DNA of 9,518 nucleotides from Alphaproteobacteria bacterium (GCA_013152625.1 JAADFY010000022.1:1-9518); one strand, 5' to 3'. Shown: positions 1 to 6,714, numbered from the stretch's first letter. Made by a program: numbers and translations. The notes: generated by a model not told the origin, from the letters alone.

Positions 1-3
1 TGA

Positions 4-26
4 CCCCTCCCCGCAAGGGGGAGGGG
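4..26. repeat. C/G-rich intergenic hairpin
   Basis: Arms CCCCTCCCC (4-12) and GGGGAGGGG (18-26) pair perfectly around the loop GCAAG. Hairpins of this composition are common dispersed intergenic elements in alphaproteobacterial genomes; that comparison is from memory and was not searched. No T-run follows on the plus strand (GAAAA comes next), so it is a poor intrinsic terminator. It lies 25 bp from a second palindromic element. Confidence 0.6.
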
Positions 27-51
27 GAAAATGCGAAGCTATTTTCCTGTT

Positions 52-148
52 CGTCATTACCCGCTTCATGCGGGTAATCCAGTCTTGGGTCCTTTCACAG
101 TCTGCACGGCCATAAGACTGGATCACCCGGACAAGCCGTGTGATGACG
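52..148. repeat. Nested palindromic repeat element (REP/MITE-like)
   Basis: A 97-bp imperfect inverted repeat. The left arm (52-86) and the reverse complement of the right arm (114-148) match at 27 of 35 positions. The outer ends CGTCAT/ATGACG and the inner ends TCCAGTCTT/AAGACTGGA are identical. Each arm is itself a hairpin: ATTACCCGC/GCGGGTAAT around TTCAT (56-78), and ATCACCCGG/CCGTGTGAT around ACAAG (122-144) with one mismatch. This double-hairpin layout, with about 27 bp between the arms, is that of dispersed palindromic elements found between genes in many alphaproteobacteria. It carries no gene of its own. The family assignment is inferred and copy number in the genome is unknown. Confidence 0.7.
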
Positions 149-253
149 GAATGGATGTCTTCAAAAGTGAAAGAACGCTTTGGTAGGCCATTTTTACATG
201 CCTTCTCTGACTCAGAGATCAGCGAGCTTCAACGCGAACTCGGCGTGAGGTAA
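149..253 (+). pseudogene. Possible 3' remnant of a lost plus-strand gene
   Basis: One plus-strand frame is open from 116 to the TAA at 251-253. Its last residues, HAFSDSEISELQRELGVR, look like a normal amphipathic C-terminal helix rather than random translation. The upstream part of the frame (116-148) runs through the right arm of the palindromic repeat, and the frame is closed by a stop at 113. It therefore cannot be a complete gene. A plausible reading is the tail of a gene cut by insertion or deletion at the repeat. I do not recognise the protein. The alternative is a chance open frame in intergenic DNA, and the call is weak. Confidence 0.25.
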
Positions 254-283
254 AACAAGAGCCCCATAAAGCAAAATCAGCCT

Positions 284-706
284 CTAACCGAGTGCTTTTC
301 GAATTTTGCCGGCCCGTTCGGCCAGTTCGCCCATGTCGGCCATTTCCCCCGAGTGGGGGGCGAGGGGCTGGCCATCAAAGACCGGTATGACATGGAAATG
401 CAGGTGGAAGACGGTCTGACCGGCTGCGGCCTCGTTAAACTGTTTGATCAAAATGCCATCCGCATTCATGGCAGCTTTTACCCCGATGGCGATTTTTTGC
501 ACCCGTTCAATCAGGGCGGCAAGGATTAAAGGGTCGGCATCGAGCAGGTTTCGCGAGCCGGCCTTGGGCACCACCAGGGTGTGCCCGTCCGATTGGGGCA
601 TGACATCCATAAACGCGAGCACGGCGTCATCTTCATAAACCTTGTGGCCGGGAATTTCGCCGCGAATGATCTTGGCAAATAGATTGTTATTGTCAAAATC
701 ATCCAT
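284..706 (-). CDS. HIT family protein (histidine triad nucleotide-binding hydrolase)
   Basis: A 140-residue protein of the histidine triad superfamily, small cytosolic enzymes that hydrolyse nucleotide phosphoramidates, dinucleoside polyphosphates or similar substrates. The N-terminus has the family sequence NLFAKIIRGEIP, and the HIT motif is H101-L-H103-F-H105-V-I, with the middle His as the predicted nucleophile. GHTLVVPK (41-48) is the other conserved strand. Length is normal for the HinT branch. I chose the ATG at 706 because GGGGGA lies 7 bases upstream; a GTG at 727 would add seven residues but has no better site. It is the last gene of the minus-strand group, 48 bp after the FemAB-like gene. 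The exact substrate cannot be read from sequence. Confidence 0.93.
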   Translation of the reverse strand: MDDFDNNNLFAKIIRGEIPGHKVYEDDAVLAFMDVMPQSDGHTLVVPKAGSRNLLDADPLILAALIERVQKIAIGVKAAMNADGILIKQFNEAAAGQTVFHLHFHVIPVFDGQPLAPHSGEMADMGELAERAGKIRKALG

Positions 707-754
707 GTCTGTGTCCCCCAAAAACACCCAATTGCCCCAAAGTCGGGTTCGCCT

Positions 755-1927
755 TTACCGGTTGTCGTCGCGGCGGAAAGGTCCAAGTTTTGTCAGCCAC
801 TCCCGCTCGGCCAAAATCGCCTCTCGCTCGCCCTCAAGATAGTCCGCAACCCCGGCGCGTAGCCCGGCATGGCCGATCCAGTGGGCCGAGCGGGTGAGAT
901 GCGGTACATATCCGCGCGCCAGTTTGTGCTCACCCTGGGCCCCGGCCTCGACCCGGGCCAGTTTATGGGCGATCGCGTAGTCTATGGCCTGATAGTAGCA
1001 CACTTCAAAGTGTAAATACGGGACATCCTCGCCGCAGCCCCAGTAACGGCCATATATGGCATCGGCGCCCACAAGGTTTAAAGCACCGGCGACAGGGTGA
1101 TCCCCCCGCTTCGCCAGGATCAAAACCACCCGGTCCCCCAGGTCCTGACCCAGTTGCGAGAAGAACTGCCGCGTTAGATAGGGCTGGCCCCACTTGCGGC
1201 TTCCCGTATCCATGTAAAACGCGAAAAACCGGTCCCAATGCTCCTCGGTAATGTCGCTCCCGGTAAGCCAGTCAATGGATATGCCGTCGCTTAAGGCCAG
1301 CCGGCGCTCCCGGCGAATGGATTTTCGCTTGCGCGAGGAAAGGGTCCCTAAAAAATCATCAAACGAGCAGAACCCGTTGTTGTTCCAATGAAATTGCCGG
1401 TCTATCCGTGACAACCAGCCTCGCTCAACGGCCAGATCATGCTCTGGTTCGGGCAGAAAAGTGGCGTGGATCGACGATAGATTACCCCGGGTGGCAATCT
1501 GTTCTGCTGCGCCCAGAAGCGCTTTTTGTGCCTGGATATCGGTCGCGCCGGGCACCAGCAGCTTTGGGGTGGTCACCGGCGTAAAGGGCACCGAGATCTG
1601 CAACTTTGGATAATACTTGCCGCCCGAACGCTCAAATGCGTCTGCCCAGCCGAAATCGAACACATATTCACCCTGGGAATGGGTCTTGGCGTAACACGGC
1701 ATCAGTCCGGCGATTTGCCCATCTGTGTGGCGCAACACCACATGCCTTGGGTGCCAGCCGGTGGCGGGAACCGCACTGCCGGAACCCTCCAGGGCCACGT
1801 AAAACGCGCGCAGGAGAAACGGGTTGGCCTGCCCGTCCGACCCGGCAATGCACGCCGACCAGTCGGCCTCGGGGATGGCCTTGGCACCATCCACCATTTC
1901 GGCGACAAATTCTCGTTCGGCATCCAT
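755..1927 (-). CDS. FemAB-like GNAT-fold acyltransferase (DUF482 / COG3146)
   Basis: A 390-residue protein of the DUF482 family, related to FemAB/GNAT transferases and often labelled a peptidoglycan biosynthesis or recognition protein. Its true substrate is not established. Family blocks visible in order are EYVFDFGWADAFER, then YYPKLQISVPFTPV, then HWNNNGFCSFDDFLGTLSSR followed by a strongly basic KRKSIRRERR stretch, then GRYWGCGEDVPYLHFEVCYY, and finally EAGAQGEHKLARGY near the C-terminus. No signal peptide or membrane segment is seen, so it is probably cytosolic. The ATG at 1927 is preferred because AGGT sits 6 bases upstream; a GTG at 1942 is possible but overlaps the preceding gene's stop. 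It begins 17 bp after the phosphodiesterase gene and is probably cotranscribed with it. Confidence 0.9.
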   Translation of the reverse strand: MDAEREFVAEMVDGAKAIPEADWSACIAGSDGQANPFLLRAFYVALEGSGSAVPATGWHPRHVVLRHTDGQIAGLMPCYAKTHSQGEYVFDFGWADAFERSGGKYYPKLQISVPFTPVTTPKLLVPGATDIQAQKALLGAAEQIATRGNLSSIHATFLPEPEHDLAVERGWLSRIDRQFHWNNNGFCSFDDFLGTLSSRKRKSIRRERRLALSDGISIDWLTGSDITEEHWDRFFAFYMDTGSRKWGQPYLTRQFFSQLGQDLGDRVVLILAKRGDHPVAGALNLVGADAIYGRYWGCGEDVPYLHFEVCYYQAIDYAIAHKLARVEAGAQGEHKLARGYVPHLTRSAHWIGHAGLRAGVADYLEGEREAILAEREWLTKLGPFRRDDNR

Positions 1928-1944
1928 GGGATTACCTGGCACCT

Positions 1945-2700
1945 TTATTCGTTCGCGACAGGCGGAAAAAACCCCTCAAAAATGATCTGATCACACAAAG
2001 GGCGCGATTTTGCGGCCTCGGCCGGGGTGCACACCGTCCACGCCATGATTTTCTTGCCCACCCGGCGCAACAAATTGACCGCGGGCAATTCCAGGGCAAG
2101 GTGATTAAGGGACAAAAAGTCAAACTCGTTGGCCGGAGCATGAACGAGATGTTGCAGGGCGAGACGGCCCGAAACCGCGTTGGCATCCCCGGGCCCGCCA
2201 TTGATGACAATGCCAACCGGGCCGGAAAAACCGGCCTGCCGGACCGCTGCGACCAAGGACGGGTCAAAAGACTTGAAAGCGATGGGGCCGGGATAACCGG
2301 CGGCTGTTTCCACGGCAATACGGCCCAGGGGGGATTTCGGATCCGATTGTTTTTTTAACTCCACAATCAGCGGCACCCGGCCCCCCACCTGATCCAGCAG
2401 GCCGGCGAACGACTGGGGCGACTGGCCGGTTTGCCCGAGTTCGAGCCCCATGAAGGTTTCGGCGCTGATCTCGTTTACCGTCCCTTCTGCTCCGGTTCGC
2501 CGTTCAAGGGCACTGTCGTGGAACACAACGGGCACCTCATCGGCGCTCATTTGCAGATCACATTCAATACCATAGCCGTATGTTATCGCCGCCTCGAACG
2601 CCTCCGGGCTGTTTCTGGTTCGCCCTGCGTATTTGTCGTGCAGTCCGCGATGGGCGATGGGCCGGGCAAAAATCGGCCCGGTTTTTGCTGGGGCGCTCAA
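1945..2700 (-). CDS. Glycerophosphodiester phosphodiesterase family protein
   Basis: A 251-residue GDPD TIM-barrel enzyme that should hydrolyse glycerophosphodiesters to glycerol-3-phosphate and an alcohol. The catalytic pair is H17 (AHRG) and H61 (FHD). Metal ligands E46 and D48 (IECDLQ) and E114 (IVELK) are present, as is the late MAWTV strand (219-223). No signal peptide is seen, so it resembles cytosolic UgpQ-type rather than periplasmic GlpQ-type enzymes. Oddity: where most relatives read EN(S/T) after the HRG motif, this one reads R29-N30-S31. The start is a TTG at 2700 whose last two bases fall in the upstream ridA stop (TTGA), with GGA about 10 bases upstream. No ATG lies before the HRG motif, so TTG is the only canonical start that keeps it. 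The overlap suggests translational coupling. Confidence 0.92.
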   Translation of the reverse strand: MSAPAKTGPIFARPIAHRGLHDKYAGRTRNSPEAFEAAITYGYGIECDLQMSADEVPVVFHDSALERRTGAEGTVNEISAETFMGLELGQTGQSPQSFAGLLDQVGGRVPLIVELKKQSDPKSPLGRIAVETAAGYPGPIAFKSFDPSLVAAVRQAGFSGPVGIVINGGPGDANAVSGRLALQHLVHAPANEFDFLSLNHLALELPAVNLLRRVGKKIMAWTVCTPAEAAKSRPLCDQIIFEGFFPPVANE

Positions 2701-3161
2701 TGGTTCATTTCCACGATGGCGTCAATTTCAACCGCAGCGCCGAACGGCAACCCGGTGGCGCCAAATGCGGCCCGTGCATGCTGGCCGTTTTCCCCCAGAA
2801 GGTGGACAAACAGATCGGAGGCGCCGTTGGCCACCAGATGATGTTCAGTGAATTGCGGTGTGGCCGCCACCAGCACCGTCAGTTTGACAATAGAGGCGAT
2901 ATGTTCGAGATCGCGCCCGGCGGTGAACCGGATATGGGAAAGGATGGACAGGGCTGCGGCGGTGGCCGCCTGCTGGCCTTCCGCAACGTTCATGGTGTCG
3001 CCCAGGATGCCGCGAATGATACCTTCCGGGCCGGCGGAAATCTGGCCGGAAATGTAAAGGGTTCGCCCCACGGTGCGCACGGGCATATAGCTGGCAACGG
3101 CTGCGGCCGGTTTGGGCAGCTTGACCCCCAGTTGGGCCAGACGGCTTTCAATATCCTGCAT
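2697..3161 (-). CDS. RidA/YjgF/UK114 family protein
   Basis: A 154-residue Rid-family protein of the longer (about 150-residue) subfamily. RidA proper is a cytosolic trimer that hydrolyses reactive 2-aminoacrylate and other enamine/imine intermediates made by PLP enzymes; members of this branch are less well characterised. Supporting motifs are GRTLYISGQIS (32-42), then GDTMNVAEGQQAA (54-66), and LFVHLLGENGQHARAAFGA (117-135). R130 corresponds to the conserved substrate-binding Arg, followed by VEIDAIVE at 144-151. The ATG at 3161 has GGGGGA 7 bases upstream. It starts 29 bp after dinB and its TGA overlaps the TTG start of the phosphodiesterase gene by 4 bases. Family membership is firm; the enzymatic activity is inferred. 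Confidence 0.93.
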   Translation of the reverse strand: MQDIESRLAQLGVKLPKPAAAVASYMPVRTVGRTLYISGQISAGPEGIIRGILGDTMNVAEGQQAATAAALSILSHIRFTAGRDLEHIASIVKLTVLVAATPQFTEHHLVANGASDLFVHLLGENGQHARAAFGATGLPFGAAVEIDAIVEMNH

Positions 3162-3190
3162 GTGTGATCCCCCAGGAGTTCAGTTGATTT

Positions 3191-4540
3191 TCAAGACGTG
3201 CGGTTCGGTTTCTGGCCGGGTGGTTCCGGGCTGTTTTGAGGCTGAAAAAGCTTGCCCCGCAACACCGCCTGATCGCCAAAGCGGGCCCGCGCCTTGTCCA
3301 TGGCCCGCTCTGCCGCCGCTTTTCTTGCCACCCCCGGGTCCACAAGATCCACCGGGTCATCCGCCGGCGCCGGGCCCAGGCCGGAAACCGCAACCCCGAT
3401 CAGGCGGAATGAAGTGATGCCTACTTCTTTTTCAAGCAAAGCAAAACCGGTTTCGTATATGGCATGGGCAAGCTGGGTTGGCGCCAGCAGATGCCGGGCG
3501 CGGGTGCGCAGGGCGAAACCGGCGGTTTTGAGCTTTAACGTAACCGTGTCACCGGCAATCGAGCGCGCCTTGAGGCGGGCCGCCACCAGTTCGCTAAGGG
3601 CCAACAGCCGGGTTGATAAAGTGTCCAGATCGTCGATATCGGAAAAAAATGTCGTCTCGTGGCTGACTGATTTTACCACGGCCCTGGTCTGCACACGCCG
3701 CCCGTCCTGGCCGGTGCTTAGCCTGGCCAGCCGCAGGCCGATTTCTCCGTATTTTCTGCCCAGGTCTGCTTCGGACATTTTTTGCAATTGGCCGATGCGG
3801 GTAATGCCATCCCGGTGCAGGCGGGCGGCAAAACTTTTGCCGATACCGTAAATGATTTCAACGGGCTGGGCGGCCAGAAAGCTGGTGGTCTCCGCATCAC
3901 CGATCACAGCCATGCCCCTGGGTTTGTCGAGATCGGACGCGATTTTGGCCAGGAATTTATTGTGGGACAGACCGACGGAAACGGTAATGCCGATTTCGCG
4001 CTCTATATCGTTGGCAAATTTCGCCAGAACCTGCACCGGCGGCGATTTGAACAGCGCCCGGGTGCCGCTCAGGTCCAAAAAAGCTTCATCGATGCTCAAC
4101 GGCTCCACCAGCGGGGTCAGCGCGTCCATGCGCCGGCGGATTTCCCGCGAGATCTTGACATAGGTTTTCATGCGCGGCGGCACGATGACCGCCTCGGGGC
4201 ACAGGCGCTTCGCCTGAAAAATAGGCATGGCCGAATGCACCCCCGAAAGACGCGCCATATAGCAACACGTAGCCACAACGCCCCGCTTCGCCCCGCCGAT
4301 TATGACCGCCCGACCGGCCAGTTCCGGGTTGTCGCGTTTTTCCACCGAGGCATAAAACGCATCGCAGTCGATATGGGCAATGTTAAGGGCGAAAAGCTCA
4401 TCATGGGCGATCATGCGCGGCGAACCGCATTGGGGGCACCGTTTCGGCCCTGTGGGCCCGGTGCCCGCCGCCTCACAATCCCGGCACAAATACTCGATTT
4501 TTGGGGTCAATCCCTCAGCCATCGGGGTTGGCCCGCGCAT
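3191..4540 (-). CDS. dinB: DNA polymerase IV (Y family, DinB) with N-terminal zinc ribbon
   Basis: A 449-residue translesion polymerase that copies past damaged template bases with low fidelity. An N-terminal zinc ribbon is formed by C19-x2-C22 and C35-x2-C38, an extension typical of alphaproteobacterial DinB and absent from E. coli Pol IV. The palm motif AHIDCDAFYASVE carries D58; the steric-gate position after F62 is Y63 (Phe in E. coli). The second catalytic motif is SIDEAFLDL with D151 and E152. The VSVGLSHNKFLAKIASDLDKP block and YGIG helix-hairpin-helix follow, then the little finger with KSVSHETTF (290-298). No classic C-terminal clamp pentapeptide is obvious, though QAVLRGKLF (424-432) could serve. 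The start is uncertain: the ATG at 4540 overlaps the upstream gene by 26 bp, the ATG at 4522 by 8 bp, and neither has a good ribosome site. Confidence 0.96.
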   Translation of the reverse strand: MRGPTPMAEGLTPKIEYLCRDCEAAGTGPTGPKRCPQCGSPRMIAHDELFALNIAHIDCDAFYASVEKRDNPELAGRAVIIGGAKRGVVATCCYMARLSGVHSAMPIFQAKRLCPEAVIVPPRMKTYVKISREIRRRMDALTPLVEPLSIDEAFLDLSGTRALFKSPPVQVLAKFANDIEREIGITVSVGLSHNKFLAKIASDLDKPRGMAVIGDAETTSFLAAQPVEIIYGIGKSFAARLHRDGITRIGQLQKMSEADLGRKYGEIGLRLARLSTGQDGRRVQTRAVVKSVSHETTFFSDIDDLDTLSTRLLALSELVAARLKARSIAGDTVTLKLKTAGFALRTRARHLLAPTQLAHAIYETGFALLEKEVGITSFRLIGVAVSGLGPAPADDPVDLVDPGVARKAAAERAMDKARARFGDQAVLRGKLFQPQNSPEPPGQKPNRTS

Positions 4541-4790
4541 AATCGCGCATGAAGTCGGCGGCCCCCACGCCGGCGGTCTCGCACATGGCCAGCAGCGCAG
4601 CCTCGTTGTGGGCGTAAAAGGCCATCAGACCCATGGCCATGGGCTTTGTGCCCGCGCTCTGGCGCAATTGGGCCGGCGCCATGCCGCTCTGGGTCAAAAA
4701 AGCATCCAGCAGACCGGGGTCTCCCGCCAGGTGCCCAAGGCAGATTTCACCCCAGTTCAAAACAGCCTCATTCAAAGCTTTACTGGTCAT
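4515..4790 (-). CDS. DUF3572 family protein
   Basis: A 91-residue, apparently all-helical, acidic cytosolic protein of unknown function matching the alphaproteobacterial DUF3572 pattern. Two helical segments (about 10-45 and 50-85) include CLGHLAGDPGLLDAFLTQSG and HNEAALLAMCETAGV. No catalytic motif, signal peptide or membrane segment is visible. It is the first gene of the minus-strand group and its 3' end overlaps the start of dinB, so the two are probably co-translated. It stands back to back with divK across 107 bp; this placement is, from memory, recurrent in alphaproteobacteria. The ATG at 4790 has only AGGT 10 bases upstream. A link to polymerase IV function or cell-cycle timing is guilt by association only. 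Confidence 0.85.
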   Translation of the reverse strand: MTSKALNEAVLNWGEICLGHLAGDPGLLDAFLTQSGMAPAQLRQSAGTKPMAMGLMAFYAHNEAALLAMCETAGVGAADFMRDYARANPDG

Positions 4791-4897
4791 ATCCGCATTT
4801 ACCTATTACGTGTTTCGTAACATATCGATGATACCCAGACCACGTGTAGATCGCTAACAGATCGCTGGAAAGATCCCGCCCGGGAGGCCGGTCCGAA
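4791..4897. promoter_or_regulatory. Divergent DUF3572-dinB / divK regulatory region
   Basis: The only non-coding DNA between the two divergent transcription units, so both promoters should lie here. It contains the dyad TTACG-N5-CGTAA (4806-4820). It also has AGATCGCT twice, at 4848-4855 and 4859-4866, with a third AGATC at 4871-4875, giving a spacing of 11 and 12 bp. The divK ribosome site GGGAGG is at 4882-4887, 10 bases before the ATG. I cannot name a convincing -35/-10 pair or a full CtrA site. Confidence 0.55.
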
Positions 4898-5269
4898 ATG
4901 GCTAAAACCATCATGATTGTCGAGGATAACGAGCTTAACATGAAGCTCTTCCACGACCTTCTGGAATCCCGCGGCTATGAAACCATCCAGACCCGCAACG
5001 GTCTGGAGGCTCTTGATCTTGCCCGCGCGCACCATCCGGACCTGATTCTCATGGATATTCAACTGCCCGAAGTTTCCGGGCTGGTGGTAACCAAATGGAT
5101 CAAAGAGGACGAGGAACTCGCCTCGATACCGATCATTGCGGTTACCGCTTTTGCCATGAAGGGCGACGAGGAGCGCATCCTGCAGGGCGGGTGCGAGGGA
5201 TATATTTCCAAGCCGATATCGGTTCCACACTTTTTGGAAACCATTCAAAGTTACATTGGCCCCGCTTGA
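4898..5269 (+). CDS. divK: Single-domain response regulator DivK
   Basis: A 123-residue stand-alone receiver domain, nearly full match to the DivK type. It has the acidic pocket E9/D10, phospho-acceptor D53 in LILMDIQLPEVSGL, switch Thr T83 in AVTAFAMKGDEE and K105 in YISKPISV. In Caulobacter and relatives DivK is phosphorylated by PleC/DivJ-type kinases and acts through DivL and CckA to control CtrA activity and polar development. That role is family knowledge; the kinases are not in this window. It has no output domain and is cytosolic, polar in studied species. The ATG at 4898 has GGGAGG 10 bases upstream. pleD follows 74 bp downstream on the same strand with no terminator between them, the usual divK-pleD operon order. 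Confidence 0.96.
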   Translation: MAKTIMIVEDNELNMKLFHDLLESRGYETIQTRNGLEALDLARAHHPDLILMDIQLPEVSGLVVTKWIKEDEELASIPIIAVTAFAMKGDEERILQGGCEGYISKPISVPHFLETIQSYIGPA

Positions 5270-5343
5270 TGTCTTGAGGTCGAGTTTGATTTTTATTTGG
5301 CCGGTCTTTCATTTTGACTGGTTCCAGTTTGAGTGGTTAGCGT
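5270..5343 (+). other. divK-pleD intergenic spacer with small dyad
   Basis: A 74-bp T-rich spacer containing the dyad ACTGG-TT-CCAGT (5317-5328) that ends about 15 bases before the pleD ATG, next to its weak ribosome site GAGTGG (5331-5336). No terminator is present, so readthrough from divK is expected. The hairpin could modulate pleD translation, but this is speculative. Confidence 0.3.
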
Positions 5344-6714
5344 ATGACGGCCCGCGTACTCGTTGTTGACGATACCCCTGCCAACGTGAAATTGCTCGAA
5401 GCGCGTTTGACAGCCGAGTATTATGACGTGACCTCGGCGATCAGCGGCCCGGAAGCCATTGAAATCTGCCGGCGCGGACAAATCGATATCGTATTGCTCG
5501 ATGTGATGATGCCGGGCATGGACGGATTTGAAGCGTGCGCGTTGCTCAAAGCCGACCCGCTGACGGCCCACATTCCCATCATTATCATTACAGCCCTGGA
5601 TGAGCCTTCCAACCGGGTGCGCGGTCTGGAAGCGGGGGCCGACGATTTTTTGACCAAGCCGGTGGATGATGTGCAGCTTCTGGCCCGGGTAAAATCCCTG
5701 GTGCGCTTGAAGGTGCTGTCGGACGAACTAAGATCGAGGGCGGTTACCGGTCAGTCGATCGCGATTGAGGATGCCATGGGCATGACCGCGGCCATCAGTG
5801 CGGACGGGGGTCGAATTCTGCTCGTGGACAGCGACCCGATCGGTGCGGAACGGCTGGCAGGATATCTCAGCGACAAGCATCACATCGACATTGTTTCCGA
5901 CCCCGGCGATACCACCATGCGGGCGGCGGAAGCCGACTATGAACTGGCCATTGTCTCCATGACTCTGGGGGACGTGGATCCCTTGCGGGTATGCTCGCAG
6001 TTGCGCACCCTGGAGCAGACCCGTTTGATGCCCATTCTTCTGGTTGCCGAACAGCAGGACAGGCCATTGGTTTTGCGCGGGCTTGAACTGGGGGTCAATG
6101 ATTTCATCCAGCGTCCCATAGAGCGCAATGAACTTGCCGCCCGGGTTGCCACCCAGATCCGTCGGCACCGATACTCGGTGGAATTGCGCAACACTTTGTC
6201 GGACACCGTGGCGCTGGCGGTGATCGACGAACTGACCGGGCTGTACAACCGCCGCTATTTCGACCGCCATTTAGCCCTGCTTTTAAGCAAGGCCAAAGAA
6301 ACCGGTCGCACCATGTGTGCGCTGATGCTCGACATCGATTTTTTCAAATCCGTCAATGATACCTATGGGCACGATATTGGTGATCTGGTGCTCAAGGAAT
6401 TTGCCGAGCGCCTGCAACGCAACATTCGCGGGGCCGATCTGGCGTGCCGATATGGCGGCGAGGAATTTGTCGTTCTGATCCCGGACACCGACCTTGACCA
6501 TGCGCAGATGGTGGCCGAACGCATCCGCAAGACCATGGCGACCGATCCGATAAATGCCGGGTTTGGCGATTTGCTGCTGATTACGGTTTCTGTGGGCATT
6601 GCCATCAACGAGTTGCCCGACGATACCCCCGAGACCATCATGAAACGGGCAGACATTGCCCTGTATCGGGCCAAGCGCCAGGGCCGCAACCAAGTGGTCT
6701 ATGACGCCGCATAG
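5344..6714 (+). CDS. pleD: PleD-type response regulator diguanylate cyclase (REC-REC-GGDEF)
   Basis: A 456-residue protein of the PleD architecture that makes cyclic di-GMP from two GTP when phosphorylated and dimeric. Receiver 1 (about 3-120) has acid pocket D9/D10, phospho-acceptor D53 in LLDVMMPGMDGF, T83 and K105. Receiver 2 (about 155-275) is degenerate, with a Ser near 205 where the acceptor Asp would be, and probably serves dimerisation. The GGDEF domain (about 290-456) has DELTGLYNRRYF, metal ligand D330 in MLDIDFFKSVNDTYGH, active-site G371-G372-E373-E374-F375 and the inhibitory I-site R362-x2-D365. It should therefore be active and product-inhibited. Length matches Caulobacter PleD closely. 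The ATG at 5344 has only a weak GAGTGG ribosome site upstream. Confidence 0.96.
   Translation: MTARVLVVDDTPANVKLLEARLTAEYYDVTSAISGPEAIEICRRGQIDIVLLDVMMPGMDGFEACALLKADPLTAHIPIIIITALDEPSNRVRGLEAGADDFLTKPVDDVQLLARVKSLVRLKVLSDELRSRAVTGQSIAIEDAMGMTAAISADGGRILLVDSDPIGAERLAGYLSDKHHIDIVSDPGDTTMRAAEADYELAIVSMTLGDVDPLRVCSQLRTLEQTRLMPILLVAEQQDRPLVLRGLELGVNDFIQRPIERNELAARVATQIRRHRYSVELRNTLSDTVALAVIDELTGLYNRRYFDRHLALLLSKAKETGRTMCALMLDIDFFKSVNDTYGHDIGDLVLKEFAERLQRNIRGADLACRYGGEEFVVLIPDTDLDHAQMVAERIRKTMATDPINAGFGDLLLITVSVGIAINELPDDTPETIMKRADIALYRAKRQGRNQVVYDAA

Noticed and set aside
1606..2358. Long plus-strand open frame (250 codons) opposite the FemAB-like and phosphodiesterase genes
   Set aside because: It spans two real minus-strand genes and their junction, has no recognisable motifs and the composition of an antisense shadow.
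3782..4552. Long plus-strand open frame opposite dinB
   Set aside because: Antisense shadow of a GC-rich gene; the dinB motifs on the minus strand are unambiguous.
4791..4897. Full CtrA binding site (TTAA-N7-TTAA) upstream of divK
   Set aside because: Only loose partial matches such as TTTACC are present; not enough to claim a site.
4799..5248. Minus-strand open frame of 149 codons covering divK
   Set aside because: Opposite strand of a clear DivK; no family resemblance and it would occupy the divergent promoter region.
5314..5342. pleD promoter with TTGACT as -35
   Set aside because: The -10 position would fall on the ribosome site and start codon, leaving no room for transcription start.
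6130..6140. Inactive PleD because the second receiver lacks the acceptor Asp
   Set aside because: Receiver 2 of PleD is known to be a degenerate adaptor; receiver 1 and the GGEEF/I-site residues are intact.
5728..6270. Minus-strand open frame of 180 codons within pleD
   Set aside because: Antisense to the second receiver and the start of the GGDEF domain; no independent evidence of coding.
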